Made by a program: the position numbers and the translations under genes
In this document: one piece after another, positions 1-8,835 of the stretch
Layout of the letters: each line of letters begins with the position of its first letter
How positions within the stretch are numbered: position 1 is the stretch's first letter
Notes under the pieces: model-generated
What the model saw: only the letters and a program-made list of their open reading frames with translations
The model's database searches: none
Told to the model about the DNA's origin: nothing
Assembly: GCF_013745115.1 (NCBI RefSeq)
Contig: NZ_CP051151.1
Location: forward strand, 1,736,001 to 1,800,000
DNA from: Hujiaoplasma nucleasis
GTDB taxonomy: Bacteria; Bacillota_I; Bacilli_A; Izemoplasmatales; Hujiaoplasmataceae
Reading direction: 5' to 3'
DNA: 64,000 nt

Positions 1-1
1 T

Positions 2-589
2 ACAGATGGCAATGTCATCCGAGTCTTATCAAGATTGATGAATATAAATGATGATATGCGTATAGATAAAAATAAAAAACAAATCACCGCCATTAACCAG
101 AGCTTTATTGAAAAAGCAAACCCAAATATCTATACTCAAGCCATTATGGAATTAGGGGCTTTAATCTGTAGGCCTATTCATCCTAAATGTAAGTTATGCC
201 CCTTAAATTCTGAATGTCTAGCTTATAAAAATAATCTTCAAAACACCTTGCCTAATTTATCAAAAAAGCCTGAAAAAAAGCTTATACAATATAAAGTGTT
301 TATTATAAGAGATAATAATTATCTTTATTTAAGAAAGAGAAAAGAAAAATTGCTTGGAGGTATGTATGAATTTCCTCAGTTTGAAGAGGATCTATTGCCT
401 TTTGATTACCATGTAATAAAAGTATTGGGGCATAAAAAACATATTTTCACCCATCTGATTTGGGAAATGAAAGCATTAGAAGTCAAATTAATATCGGAGC
501 CCTTAGATGAATGGATTAAAATTTCTATTGATGATTTAAAATTATATCCTATGGCTACCGCTCATAAAAAAATCGCTAACTTATTATAG
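2..589 (+). CDS. mutY: A/G-specific adenine glycosylase MutY (5' end cut by window)
   Basis: Removes adenine mispaired with 8-oxoguanine in base-excision repair. The reading frame is open from base 2 and its first residues (TDGNVIRVLSR) match the catalytic-domain motif of MutY, so the gene begins before the window; an in-frame TTG/ATG at 35-40 is internal. The four iron-sulfur cysteines are present with the family spacing C-x6-C-x2-C-x5-C (ICRPIHPKC, then KLCPLNSEC), about residues 56-72 of this fragment. The last ~110 residues look like the NUDIX-related domain that reads 8-oxoG. It converges on groEL and shares a hairpin terminator with it. Confidence 0.93.
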   Translation, partial: TDGNVIRVLSRLMNINDDMRIDKNKKQITAINQSFIEKANPNIYTQAIMELGALICRPIHPKCKLCPLNSECLAYKNNLQNTLPNLSKKPEKKLIQYKVFIIRDNNYLYLRKRKEKLLGGMYEFPQFEEDLLPFDYHVIKVLGHKKHIFTHLIWEMKALEVKLISEPLDEWIKISIDDLKLYPMATAHKKIANLL

Positions 590-598
590 TTAGCGATT
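571..598. terminator. Bidirectional hairpin terminator between mutY and groEL
   Basis: Perfect 10-bp arms (AATCGCTAAC at 571-580, GTTAGCGATT at 589-598) with an 8-base loop. The left flank is A-rich and the right flank T-rich, so it can act on both converging transcripts. It overlaps the mutY stop codon. Confidence 0.7.
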
Positions 599-605
599 TA
601 TAATT

Positions 606-2225
<1,620 letters not shown>

Positions 2226-2228
2226 TTA

Positions 2229-2513
2229 TCACTCCTCTACAATAGCTAAAATATCTGTTTCTTTAATGATTAGATAATCTTTTCCTTCAAGTTTAACATC
2301 AGTCGTTGCGTATTTCTTAAATATAACTTGATCTCCTTCCTTGACTGACATAGCTTGTAAGACTCCATCTTTGTAAAAACCTTCACCAATGGCTAACACT
2401 CTTCCGATGGCTGGCATTTCTTGGTCTTTTTCTTGTAAAATAATTCCTGATTTTGTTTTTTGTTCTTTTTTGATCACTTCAAGAATGACGTGATCATGTA
2501 ATGGTTTTAACAT
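2229..2513 (-). CDS. groS: Co-chaperonin GroES (10 kDa)
   Basis: Heptameric lid of the GroEL chamber. The 94 residues match the family: MLKPLHDHVILEV at the N-terminus, the mobile-loop region KTKSGIILQEKDQE at about 20-33, and a C-terminal IIKETDILAIVE. The ATG at 2511-2513 is preceded by a strong AAGGAGG ribosome site. First gene of the groES-groEL operon, with a promoter and a CIRCE-like operator directly upstream. Confidence 0.98.
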   Translation of the reverse strand: MLKPLHDHVILEVIKKEQKTKSGIILQEKDQEMPAIGRVLAIGEGFYKDGVLQAMSVKEGDQVIFKKYATTDVKLEGKDYLIIKETDILAIVEE

Positions 2514-2537
2514 GTCTAACCTCCTTGAAATATTTTT

Positions 2538-2564
2538 TTGGCACTCTATTGAGTGGCCTGCTAA
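2538..2564 (-). promoter_or_regulatory. CIRCE-like HrcA operator upstream of groES
   Basis: Arms TTGGCACTC (2538-2546) and GCCTGCTAA (2556-2564) are separated by exactly 9 bases, against the CIRCE consensus TTAGCACTC-N9-GAGTGCTAA. Matches are 8/9 and 7/9. It sits just downstream of the -10 box, where HrcA normally binds in groE operons. The degenerate right arm suggests weaker binding. No hrcA gene is in the window. Confidence 0.75.
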
Positions 2565-2568
2565 TATG

Positions 2569-2597
2569 AATATACAAAATTTTTTTTATTTTGTCAA
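2569..2597 (-). promoter_or_regulatory. Sigma-A promoter of groESL
   Basis: On the minus strand, TTGACA (2592-2597) and TATATT (2569-2574) are 17 bases apart, a near-consensus housekeeping promoter directly before the CIRCE-like operator. Confidence 0.8.
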
Positions 2598-2615
2598 GCG
2601 TCATAAATAAAAATA

Positions 2616-2639
2616 ATTGAGTAAGAAAACTTACTCAAT
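2616..2639 (-). terminator. Hairpin terminator of the DUF2254 gene
   Basis: ATTGAGTAAG / CTTACTCAAT arms with a 4-base loop overlap the stop codon of the DUF2254 gene. On the minus strand they are followed by a T-rich run. Confidence 0.65.
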
Positions 2640-3926
2640 CATTGACTTATATTTATCCAATTTTCTACACTGATAAGCTAAATCTTTTAAAGGTATTTTT
2701 ACTTCCCTTGAATCCAAAATATGCAATTGTTTCATATCAATATCTTTAATCACATATTCAGCAAAATCCCATAGAGATTCTTTCATATCATGATTTGATT
2801 CACCAGCAATCCTTGTAAATGCTTTAAGTAAAGCAGAAATGATGGTTAAGTCGCCTTTGCCATATAGGTATATTTGATAGAAATGATCATAAAGTAAGTC
2901 TTTATAATTTAGTGTTTTAATCATAATTCTTTCTTTTCCAGAGTCATCATGATAATAAAGGCTATAATAATTGTCTGAAAGTTTCATAAAGATAAAACCT
3001 AGTTGCTGAATACATATTTGAGCAGTAAAAGGATCATTGGTTCCGGGAGATAATGCTCTAACAGCGATCTCTACAAGCTTCATAGTCTTTTCTCTATATT
3101 CACTAAATGATCCGATTTCATCTGAAATTGCAAAACATGCGTTGATGACATCATCATCGAAGTTGAAAGAAGAATTACCCTGATATTTAAATAAGATATC
3201 ACCTTCATAAATATGTTCATTAAGTGGTATATTTACTGTGATAGACAGATCGTTTTCTTGTAAATAATTCAATAGCTTAGTTTTATTAATGTCAATTAAA
3301 TAGCCTGTATGTTTACTCGTATATTCGTTTTTATATTCTTTTTCTTCGTCTTCATCGTTTCTCTCAAATAGAATATTTGTATCCTCTTCAATTTCTTTTT
3401 GTTGTTTTTCGATATTGATAACTGCTTCTTTGACCATTTTGTCTATGTATACATTGATTTGAACTGATTTAGCAACATAATGGATAAAATATGCAAAAAG
3501 AATAAGACTTAAAATAAATATAATAATTGCAAATAAAGTCGTAAATGAATACAAGGTGTTAGGTTTTGTTTCAGATAAAACCAAAGAAACTAAAGAAAAT
3601 ATAGATACACCTATATAGTAAGCTAAAGTGTTTAAAGGAACTTTTCTTTGAAGAAAATCATTTAATGTTCGAGGTGAAAATTGACCACTATATAAGGTCA
3701 AAACGACCATGATGATTGAAAATGTGATGGTTACCATGGTAATGATAGCCGCAAGCATCATGATTAAAAAATCTTCTAGAAATTCTTGCGAAAAGCGAAG
3801 ATGAGTGGATAAATTGGAATTTTTATCAATCATATAAAACAAAATGGAAAAACCCAAAAAGATAAACATATAAAATATAAATTTAAAATAAAATTTACTT
3901 TGGATAAAATTAATCAATTTTTTCAT
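2631..3926 (-). CDS. DUF2254-family membrane protein
   Basis: Predicted integral membrane protein of 431 residues with four hydrophobic segments in the first ~150 residues (about 13-33, 50-78, 98-117 and 125-150), then a soluble C-terminal part. The motif LSPGTNDPFTA at about residue 290 and the SIIMVVLTLYSGQFSPR region after TM2 are characteristic of DUF2254. The family function is not established. A charged, Glu/Asp-rich linker (about 185-205) separates the membrane and soluble parts. It stands alone between the groES promoter region and the divergent zinc-ribbon gene. Confidence 0.8.
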   Translation of the reverse strand: MKKLINFIQSKFYFKFIFYMFIFLGFSILFYMIDKNSNLSTHLRFSQEFLEDFLIMMLAAIITMVTITFSIIMVVLTLYSGQFSPRTLNDFLQRKVPLNTLAYYIGVSIFSLVSLVLSETKPNTLYSFTTLFAIIIFILSLILFAYFIHYVAKSVQINVYIDKMVKEAVINIEKQQKEIEEDTNILFERNDEDEEKEYKNEYTSKHTGYLIDINKTKLLNYLQENDLSITVNIPLNEHIYEGDILFKYQGNSSFNFDDDVINACFAISDEIGSFSEYREKTMKLVEIAVRALSPGTNDPFTAQICIQQLGFIFMKLSDNYYSLYYHDDSGKERIMIKTLNYKDLLYDHFYQIYLYGKGDLTIISALLKAFTRIAGESNHDMKESLWDFAEYVIKDIDMKQLHILDSREVKIPLKDLAYQCRKLDKYKSMIE

Positions 3927-4025
3927 TATACCCTCTTTTCAACTTCTATTTTACCACAATAAACTCACAAAAATATGTTTTTAAGACAAATATGGATATG
4001 GTATAATAATTATTGAGGTGAAAAA

Positions 4026-4409
4026 ATGAACTATTGCAAGAATTGTGGTCATGAAGTCAGACATGATGATAAGTACTGTTCTAACTGCGGACAATCTCTT
4101 ATCCATAATCCATATAAACAATCGGATCAAAGATATTTCGACAAAAACGGCCCCTTAAAATCAAAGTATGAACAAACGTCTTATGTGTTAGGAATTACGG
4201 CTTTAATATTTTCTGCTTTAAACTGGATAGGTTTTCCTTATGTACATTTAATTGGACTGGTACTCGGTTTTATAGGTTTGTACTATGTTAAAAAGGATAA
4301 ATTAACTGGAAGTTATTCAAAAGTAGGAAATATAATGTCTATCATTGCTATTGTCCTAGCGATAGCATCTATGGTTATAGGTGGAATCATTGCAAGTCGA
4401 TTGATATAA
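4026..4409 (+). CDS. Small zinc-ribbon membrane protein (DUF4190-like)
   Basis: 127 residues. The N-terminus carries a zinc ribbon with cysteines at 4, 7, 18 and 21 (CKNC and CSNCG knuckles). After a polar linker there are two to three hydrophobic segments (about 50-65, 70-87, 101-126), the layout of zinc_ribbon-DUF4190 proteins. It probably lies in the cytoplasmic membrane with the ribbon inside. GAGGTG precedes the ATG and a TATAAT lies about 20 bases upstream. No specific function can be assigned. Confidence 0.75.
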   Translation: MNYCKNCGHEVRHDDKYCSNCGQSLIHNPYKQSDQRYFDKNGPLKSKYEQTSYVLGITALIFSALNWIGFPYVHLIGLVLGFIGLYYVKKDKLTGSYSKVGNIMSIIAIVLAIASMVIGGIIASRLI

Positions 4410-4466
4410 GCATTTAATTATCATTATTTGCATAGAAAAAGTATAATATAATTAGAGGTGAAAAAA

Positions 4467-4814
4467 ATGATTGTTAACCATATTGATAATTTAGAATCTA
4501 ATAAAATAACACATCCTGATGCAAAAAATGCTTTTATGAAAGTCTTAGTATCAGAAAAAGAAGGATGGAATGATTACGTTATGCGTGTAGTTGAAGTTGA
4601 AGAAAATGGCTTTACACCTAAACACAATCATCCATGGCCTCATATTAATTATGTCATTGAAGGTCAAGGTCATATCATGATAGAAGGAAAGTTGCATCCT
4701 GTTAAGCAAGGTTCCTATGCTTATGTACCTAGTGATGCAATCCATCAGTTTAGAAATACAGGAAAGACAATGTTTAAATTTATTTGTATTGTTCCAAAAG
4801 AAGGTCATCGTTAG
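4467..4814 (+). CDS. Cupin-domain protein
   Basis: 115-residue single-domain cupin. Metal ligands of the first cupin motif are visible as HNHPWPH (H53, H55, H59), and the second motif has the histidine of VPSDAIHQFRN. An in-frame GTG lies three codons upstream, but the ATG at 4467 is placed correctly after GAGGTG. Such proteins are small metal-dependent enzymes or sugar/small-molecule binders; the substrate cannot be told. A strong terminator follows, isolating it from the mhq-like operon. Confidence 0.8.
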   Translation: MIVNHIDNLESNKITHPDAKNAFMKVLVSEKEGWNDYVMRVVEVEENGFTPKHNHPWPHINYVIEGQGHIMIEGKLHPVKQGSYAYVPSDAIHQFRNTGKTMFKFICIVPKEGHR

Positions 4815-4841
4815 AGAAATTATTTTCTCTAACTTTTTTTT
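4811..4841 (+). terminator. Rho-independent terminator after the cupin gene
   Basis: TTAGAGAAA / TTTCTCTAA stem with TTAT loop, followed by a run of eight T. It starts at the last stop-codon bases. Confidence 0.85.
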
Positions 4842-4852
4842 AAGCAAATGCG

Positions 4853-4881
4853 TTGATTATATTTCGAATTCGAAATATAAT
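4853..4881 (+). promoter_or_regulatory. Sigma-A promoter of the mhq-like operon
   Basis: TTGATT (4853-4858), 17-base spacer, TATAAT (4876-4881). The whole spacer and parts of both boxes lie inside a perfect palindrome, so a bound repressor would block RNA polymerase. Confidence 0.85.
4857..4880. promoter_or_regulatory. 24-bp perfect palindrome, probable MhqR-type MarR operator
   Basis: The half-site TTATATTTCGAA is followed immediately by its exact reverse complement. The centre (ATTTCGAATTCGAAAT) closely resembles the known B. subtilis MhqR box (tATCTcgaAtTCgAGATa). The operon it controls encodes a MarR-family regulator, so autoregulation is the natural reading. Confidence 0.8.
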
Positions 4882-4911
4882 ATAAGTAATAAAAAGTTGG
4901 AGGAATTAATT

Positions 4912-5889
4912 ATGAATCAATTAAAAGGAATACATCATATAACCGCTATTACAAGTAGCGCTGAAAAAATATATCAATATTTCACAGATATTTTAGGATT
5001 AAGACTGGTTAAGAAAACTGTTAATCAAGATGATATTGATACTTATCATTTGTTTTTTGCAGATGATATTGGGAGTCCGGGAACGGATATGACCTTCTTT
5101 GATTTTAGGGGTATTCAAAAAGGTGAAAAAGGTAGTGATGAAATTAGTAGGATAGGCTTTAGAGTAAAATCAAATCAGGCTATTCAATATTGGAAGAAAA
5201 GATTTGAACATTATAATATTGACTTTAAAGAAGTTCAAATGTTTGATAGAATAATGTTGTGGTTTGAAGACTTTGATGGACAAGAATATGCAATTGTCTC
5301 TGATGAACTTATCAAAGGTACTGATGGTGGTATAGCTTGGAAAAAAGGTCCTGTACCAGACGAGTATGGAATTATAGGTTTAGGTCCGATATTTTTAAGA
5401 ATATCTAATTTACCAAGAATGGATCATACTTTGGTTGAATATTTAGGATTTGAATTTAAATTATCTTATAAAAATTACTCTTTATATGAAGTCTATAAAG
5501 GGGGTAATGGTGCATCAGTTATCATTGATCATCAACCAAAATTAAAGCGTGCTTATCCAGGTTATGGATCAGTTCACCATATGGCTTTTAGGATTGAAGA
5601 CTTAGAGGTTTTAAATCATTGGATAAAGAAACTGAATTCTATTGGCGCAAGACATTCTGGTTATGTAGATAGATTTTATTTTAAGTCACTTTATACAAGA
5701 TTATATCCTAGTATTCTTTTTGAATTCGCAACAGAAGGTCCTGGTTTTATTGATGACGAAGAATCATATGAAAATCTTGGAGAAAATTTAGCTTTGCCAC
5801 CTAAGTTTAGAAACCAAAGAACTGAGATAGAAAAGATTGTTAGGTATATTGATACTAGACCTAAAAATTATGATAAGGAGTATTTCTAA
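4912..5889 (+). CDS. VOC-family ring-cleavage-type dioxygenase (MhqO/MhqA-like)
   Basis: 325 residues forming two vicinal-oxygen-chelate modules. Candidate metal ligands are the histidine pair GIHHITAI near residue 8, SVHHMAFRI in the second half, and the glutamate of FEFATEGPGF. In B. subtilis such proteins are induced by quinones and hydroquinones under MhqR control. The longer open frame reaching back to 4717 is not real: the ATG at 4912 follows GGAGG and the promoter/operator is at 4853-4881. It overlaps the next gene by one base (TAATG). Substrate is inferred from context only. Confidence 0.85.
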   Translation: MNQLKGIHHITAITSSAEKIYQYFTDILGLRLVKKTVNQDDIDTYHLFFADDIGSPGTDMTFFDFRGIQKGEKGSDEISRIGFRVKSNQAIQYWKKRFEHYNIDFKEVQMFDRIMLWFEDFDGQEYAIVSDELIKGTDGGIAWKKGPVPDEYGIIGLGPIFLRISNLPRMDHTLVEYLGFEFKLSYKNYSLYEVYKGGNGASVIIDHQPKLKRAYPGYGSVHHMAFRIEDLEVLNHWIKKLNSIGARHSGYVDRFYFKSLYTRLYPSILFEFATEGPGFIDDEESYENLGENLALPPKFRNQRTEIEKIVRYIDTRPKNYDKEYF

Positions 5890-6317
5890 TGAAAGATTTA
5901 AAAACCATTACTACACTTTTTCGAGCTACGGATTCGTTTTCTAAAGCCATTCAAAGAGATGTTAAACAATATGGTTTAAATGTAACAGAGTTTGGTATTA
6001 TGGAAGCTTTGTATCACAAGGGGAAAATGAACATTAAATCATTGCTTGAAAAAGTCTTAATTACCAATTCGACAATGTCTTATGTGATTGATCAACTTAT
6101 TCAAAAAGAATACATTATTAAAACTCAGTCATTATTAGATCGCCGTTCCTTTGAACTTGATTTAACCCAAGCAGGTCATTCATTAATGAAAAACATCTTT
6201 GTTAAGCATAAAAAGCATATGCGTTCTATTATTGAGGTCTTAAGTAAAGAAGAAGAGGAACAATTAAGAATTATGCTAAAGAAGATTGGAAAAAGAGCCA
6301 ATGACTATGGATTATAA
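5889..6317 (+). CDS. MarR-family transcriptional regulator (MhqR-like)
   Basis: 142-residue winged-helix protein with the MarR layout: recognition-helix region LITNSTMSYVIDQLIQK at about 58-74 and wing LLDRRSFELDLTQAG at about 80-95. Translationally coupled to the dioxygenase (1-base overlap) and overlapping the esterase start. Together with the palindrome in the operon promoter this suggests a quinone/electrophile-responsive autorepressor. One cysteine cannot be found in the visible sequence, so a thiol switch as in some MarR sensors is not obvious. Confidence 0.88.
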   Translation: MKDLKTITTLFRATDSFSKAIQRDVKQYGLNVTEFGIMEALYHKGKMNIKSLLEKVLITNSTMSYVIDQLIQKEYIIKTQSLLDRRSFELDLTQAGHSLMKNIFVKHKKHMRSIIEVLSKEEEEQLRIMLKKIGKRANDYGL

Positions 6318-6918
6318 GTTCATTAATAATGAAAGTGATAGAACCATTGTATTATTGCATGGGACTGGTGGAGACGAGAATGATTTAATCTTTATCGGCC
6401 AACAAATCGATCCCAAAGCGAATTTGCTAGGTTTACGAGGTAGAATTAATGAACACGGAATGAATCGTTTTTTTAGGAGAATTAAACCTGGTGTTTTTGA
6501 CATAGATAATCTTGTTGAGGAAACGAAATATTTACATAAGTTTTTACAAACCTTTGCAAAAATTAATCAGCTAGATTCAAGTAAAATGGTATTGTTAGGA
6601 TTTTCCAATGGAGCTAATATTATTGCTTCCTTAATTTATCATTATGGCAAGTTTTATCAGGCTCATATTTTATTACATCCTATGATACCTATTAGAAATT
6701 TTAAAGTCGTAAAACAAGATCAAAACTTAGTCTTTATTTCTGCAGGTGATAATGACCCGATTGTGCCCTTTTCTGAAGTTCAAGACTTGGTAGAAATTTT
6801 AGAAAACCATGGGGCTGAAGTAGAGTTCAAAGTATATTCATTTGGCCATAGTTTAAGTGAAAAAGAATTGATAGATATACAAAAATTTTATAAAAAAAAG
6901 GTTATAAAATCTTCATGA
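6301..6918 (+). CDS. Carboxylesterase/phospholipase-family hydrolase (MhqD-like)
   Basis: 205-residue alpha/beta hydrolase of the predicted-esterase family. Visible elements: oxyanion-side LLHGTGGDEND, nucleophile elbow GFSNG, catalytic Asp in SAGDNDPIVP and His in FGHSLSE. Start chosen at ATG 6301, which overlaps the end of the marR gene; ATG 6307 is possible, TTG 6286 less likely. The triplet dioxygenase-MarR-esterase matches the gene set of the B. subtilis MhqR regulon, pointing to a role in quinone or aromatic electrophile tolerance. Confidence 0.87.
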   Translation: MTMDYKFINNESDRTIVLLHGTGGDENDLIFIGQQIDPKANLLGLRGRINEHGMNRFFRRIKPGVFDIDNLVEETKYLHKFLQTFAKINQLDSSKMVLLGFSNGANIIASLIYHYGKFYQAHILLHPMIPIRNFKVVKQDQNLVFISAGDNDPIVPFSEVQDLVEILENHGAEVEFKVYSFGHSLSEKELIDIQKFYKKKVIKSS

Positions 6919-6933
6919 TTTCATAACCTTTTT
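6895..6933. terminator. Bidirectional hairpin terminator
   Basis: Long near-perfect stem with GGTTAT/ATAACC and AAATC/GATTT segments around a 5-base loop, flanked by an A-run on the left and T-run on the right. Serves the esterase operon and the converging ABC permease gene. Confidence 0.8.
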
Positions 6934-6935
6934 AA

Positions 6936-7814
6936 TTATAATTTTGACTTAGATAATTTTAAGATACTCAAACCATAGAATATTGCCATAAATATACCCA
7001 TGGATAATAGCATATGCCATTCTTGCATTTCAAAATTGCCTATCATTACTTTTAGTCCGTATATTTCAGCATATTCATCATAAAATTGACTAGGAGAGTT
7101 TCCAAAGACTTTTTCAACAGCTCCACTCATATATACTTTTCTCATAATAGTGACCGCATGAGCTGTAGGTAAGATACTCATAAATGTTTGGACTGATGAA
7201 CCAAGAACACCAATAGGAATATAAATACCTCCAAGAAATCCTATAAATGTACCCACTATGGTAGAGAGAGTTCCAAAGGCATTTCTCGTTTTAACGTAGA
7301 TTGATAAATAAAAGAAGAAAGAAGAAAAGGTCATAATTGAAAATATCATCAATAGCAATATTTTAATAAAATCAAAAAACGCTAGAAATTCACCACCCTG
7401 AGATAAAATATAAATTTGGCCAACGATTAAGTTAACAAAGACTAAAATAAAAGCAATAACCCAAGAACTTATAAGATAAGATAAGGCGAGTTTATTTTTA
7501 GAAATAGGAGATACGTAAAAATCATCTAATATCTGATCAGCCCTATCATCAATAATACCTCCAATAGCTCCTAAAGGCACGGTTACGGTAGATACCATAA
7601 GGATTCCTGACATAATCCAAGCAGAGACTAACCAAGCGATACCATCAATATCACCGACTTCAGCTTTTAAATTATCGATTTGCATTTGACCCAAAAATAA
7701 GATGTAGAGTAAAAGAATAATTATCACAGATAAGAAACTAAAGAAAACAGATGCTTTGTCTCTTAAGTATTTTTTTAAATTCCTTTTTACAAGAGCAATT
7801 AACACGCCATTCAT
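6936..7814 (-). CDS. ABC-2 type transporter permease
   Basis: 292 residues with about six membrane segments (for example 20-41, 64-87, 110-130, 145-165, 180-200, 262-282), typical of drug/lipid or bacteriocin exporters of the ABC-2 family. The N-terminus is cytoplasmic and basic (KRNLKKYLRDK). It overlaps the upstream ATPase by one base, so the two form one transporter. The substrate is not evident. Confidence 0.88.
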   Translation of the reverse strand: MNGVLIALVKRNLKKYLRDKASVFFSFLSVIIILLLYILFLGQMQIDNLKAEVGDIDGIAWLVSAWIMSGILMVSTVTVPLGAIGGIIDDRADQILDDFYVSPISKNKLALSYLISSWVIAFILVFVNLIVGQIYILSQGGEFLAFFDFIKILLLMIFSIMTFSSFFFYLSIYVKTRNAFGTLSTIVGTFIGFLGGIYIPIGVLGSSVQTFMSILPTAHAVTIMRKVYMSGAVEKVFGNSPSQFYDEYAEIYGLKVMIGNFEMQEWHMLLSMGIFMAIFYGLSILKLSKSKL

Positions 7815-8722
7815 TATTCCACCAACTCTCTACCTGTGATATTGACAAAAACATCATCCATATCCCCACGAATAATCTCAAAGTCTTTAATATGATCTTT
7901 ATATTGATTGACTAATTCAATACCTTGAAAACAATTGTCTAAAGTGATGACTGCTAAACCATTTACTACTGTAAATGCCTGATTATTATCTTCTAATATT
8001 TTAAATAAATTATTCTTTGGAATCATCTTTAATCGATCATTTGAAAAATTAAGTCTTAATTCTTCTGAAGAACCCATGGCAACGATGTTACCCTTATCAA
8101 TAATTACTACTTTGTTAGCATCTTTAACTTCTTCCATATAATGTGTAGTAAGAAATATAGTCATATTTTTTTCTGTTCTTAATTTTTGGATAAGGTCCCA
8201 AATGTCTTTTCTACTCTTTGGGTCTAAACCAGTCGTAGGTTCATCTAGTATCAATAATGATGGCCAGTGCAATAAAGCTCTAGCAATATCAGCTTTTCTT
8301 CTTTGACCGCCGGATAGGTTTTTATATTGTTGATTTAAAAATTGAGAGAAATGAATGTAAGAATCTATTTCGTCAATTCGATGAAGAAAAGTAGCTTTAT
8401 CATAACCATAAAAAGAAGCTCTGACCTCTAAGTTTTCCTTCACTGTTAACAAGTTATCTAACATATTGTTTTGAAATACAACTCCGATTTTTTCTCTTAT
8501 TTTTTGGTTATCTTTATCTAATTTTAAACCAAAAATTTCAACATCACCTGTTGTTTTTTCAATCAGTGTTGAGATGATCCGGATTGTAGTTGTTTTTCCA
8601 GCACCATTTGGACCTAAAAAGGCAAAAAAAGAATCTTTTTCTACTTCAAAAGATATATTTTTAACAGCCAGTAAATCACCATATAATTTGCTTAAATCTT
8701 TTACTACAATGGCTTTTTCCAT
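7814..8722 (-). CDS. ABC transporter ATP-binding protein (DrrA-like)
   Basis: 302 residues. Walker A GPNGAGKTTT (about 37-46), signature LSGGQRRKADIARAL, Walker B LLILDEPTTGLDP, and H-loop LTTHYMEE are all intact. The C-terminal ~80 residues form the extra domain seen in daunorubicin-resistance-type ATPases. First gene of a two-gene operon with the ABC-2 permease. Substrate unknown. Confidence 0.92.
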   Translation of the reverse strand: MEKAIVVKDLSKLYGDLLAVKNISFEVEKDSFFAFLGPNGAGKTTTIRIISTLIEKTTGDVEIFGLKLDKDNQKIREKIGVVFQNNMLDNLLTVKENLEVRASFYGYDKATFLHRIDEIDSYIHFSQFLNQQYKNLSGGQRRKADIARALLHWPSLLILDEPTTGLDPKSRKDIWDLIQKLRTEKNMTIFLTTHYMEEVKDANKVVIIDKGNIVAMGSSEELRLNFSNDRLKMIPKNNLFKILEDNNQAFTVVNGLAVITLDNCFQGIELVNQYKDHIKDFEIIRGDMDDVFVNITGRELVE

Positions 8723-8783
8723 AAATCCCCCTTTTTTTCATTTTAGCATGGGCTTATTAGATAGACAATGAATTTTTAATTAT

Positions 8784-8812
8784 TTTACATTATTGACTAT
8801 TCTATGTATAAT
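8784..8812 (+). promoter_or_regulatory. Sigma-A promoter of the MATE gene
   Basis: TTTACA (8784-8789), 17-base spacer, TATAAT (8807-8812). Confidence 0.65.
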
Positions 8813-8835
8813 ATGGATTGAGATTGGAGAAATCT

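Noticed and set aside
4551-4847. Minus-strand frame over the cupin gene
   Set aside because: Antisense shadow; it starts inside the cupin terminator.
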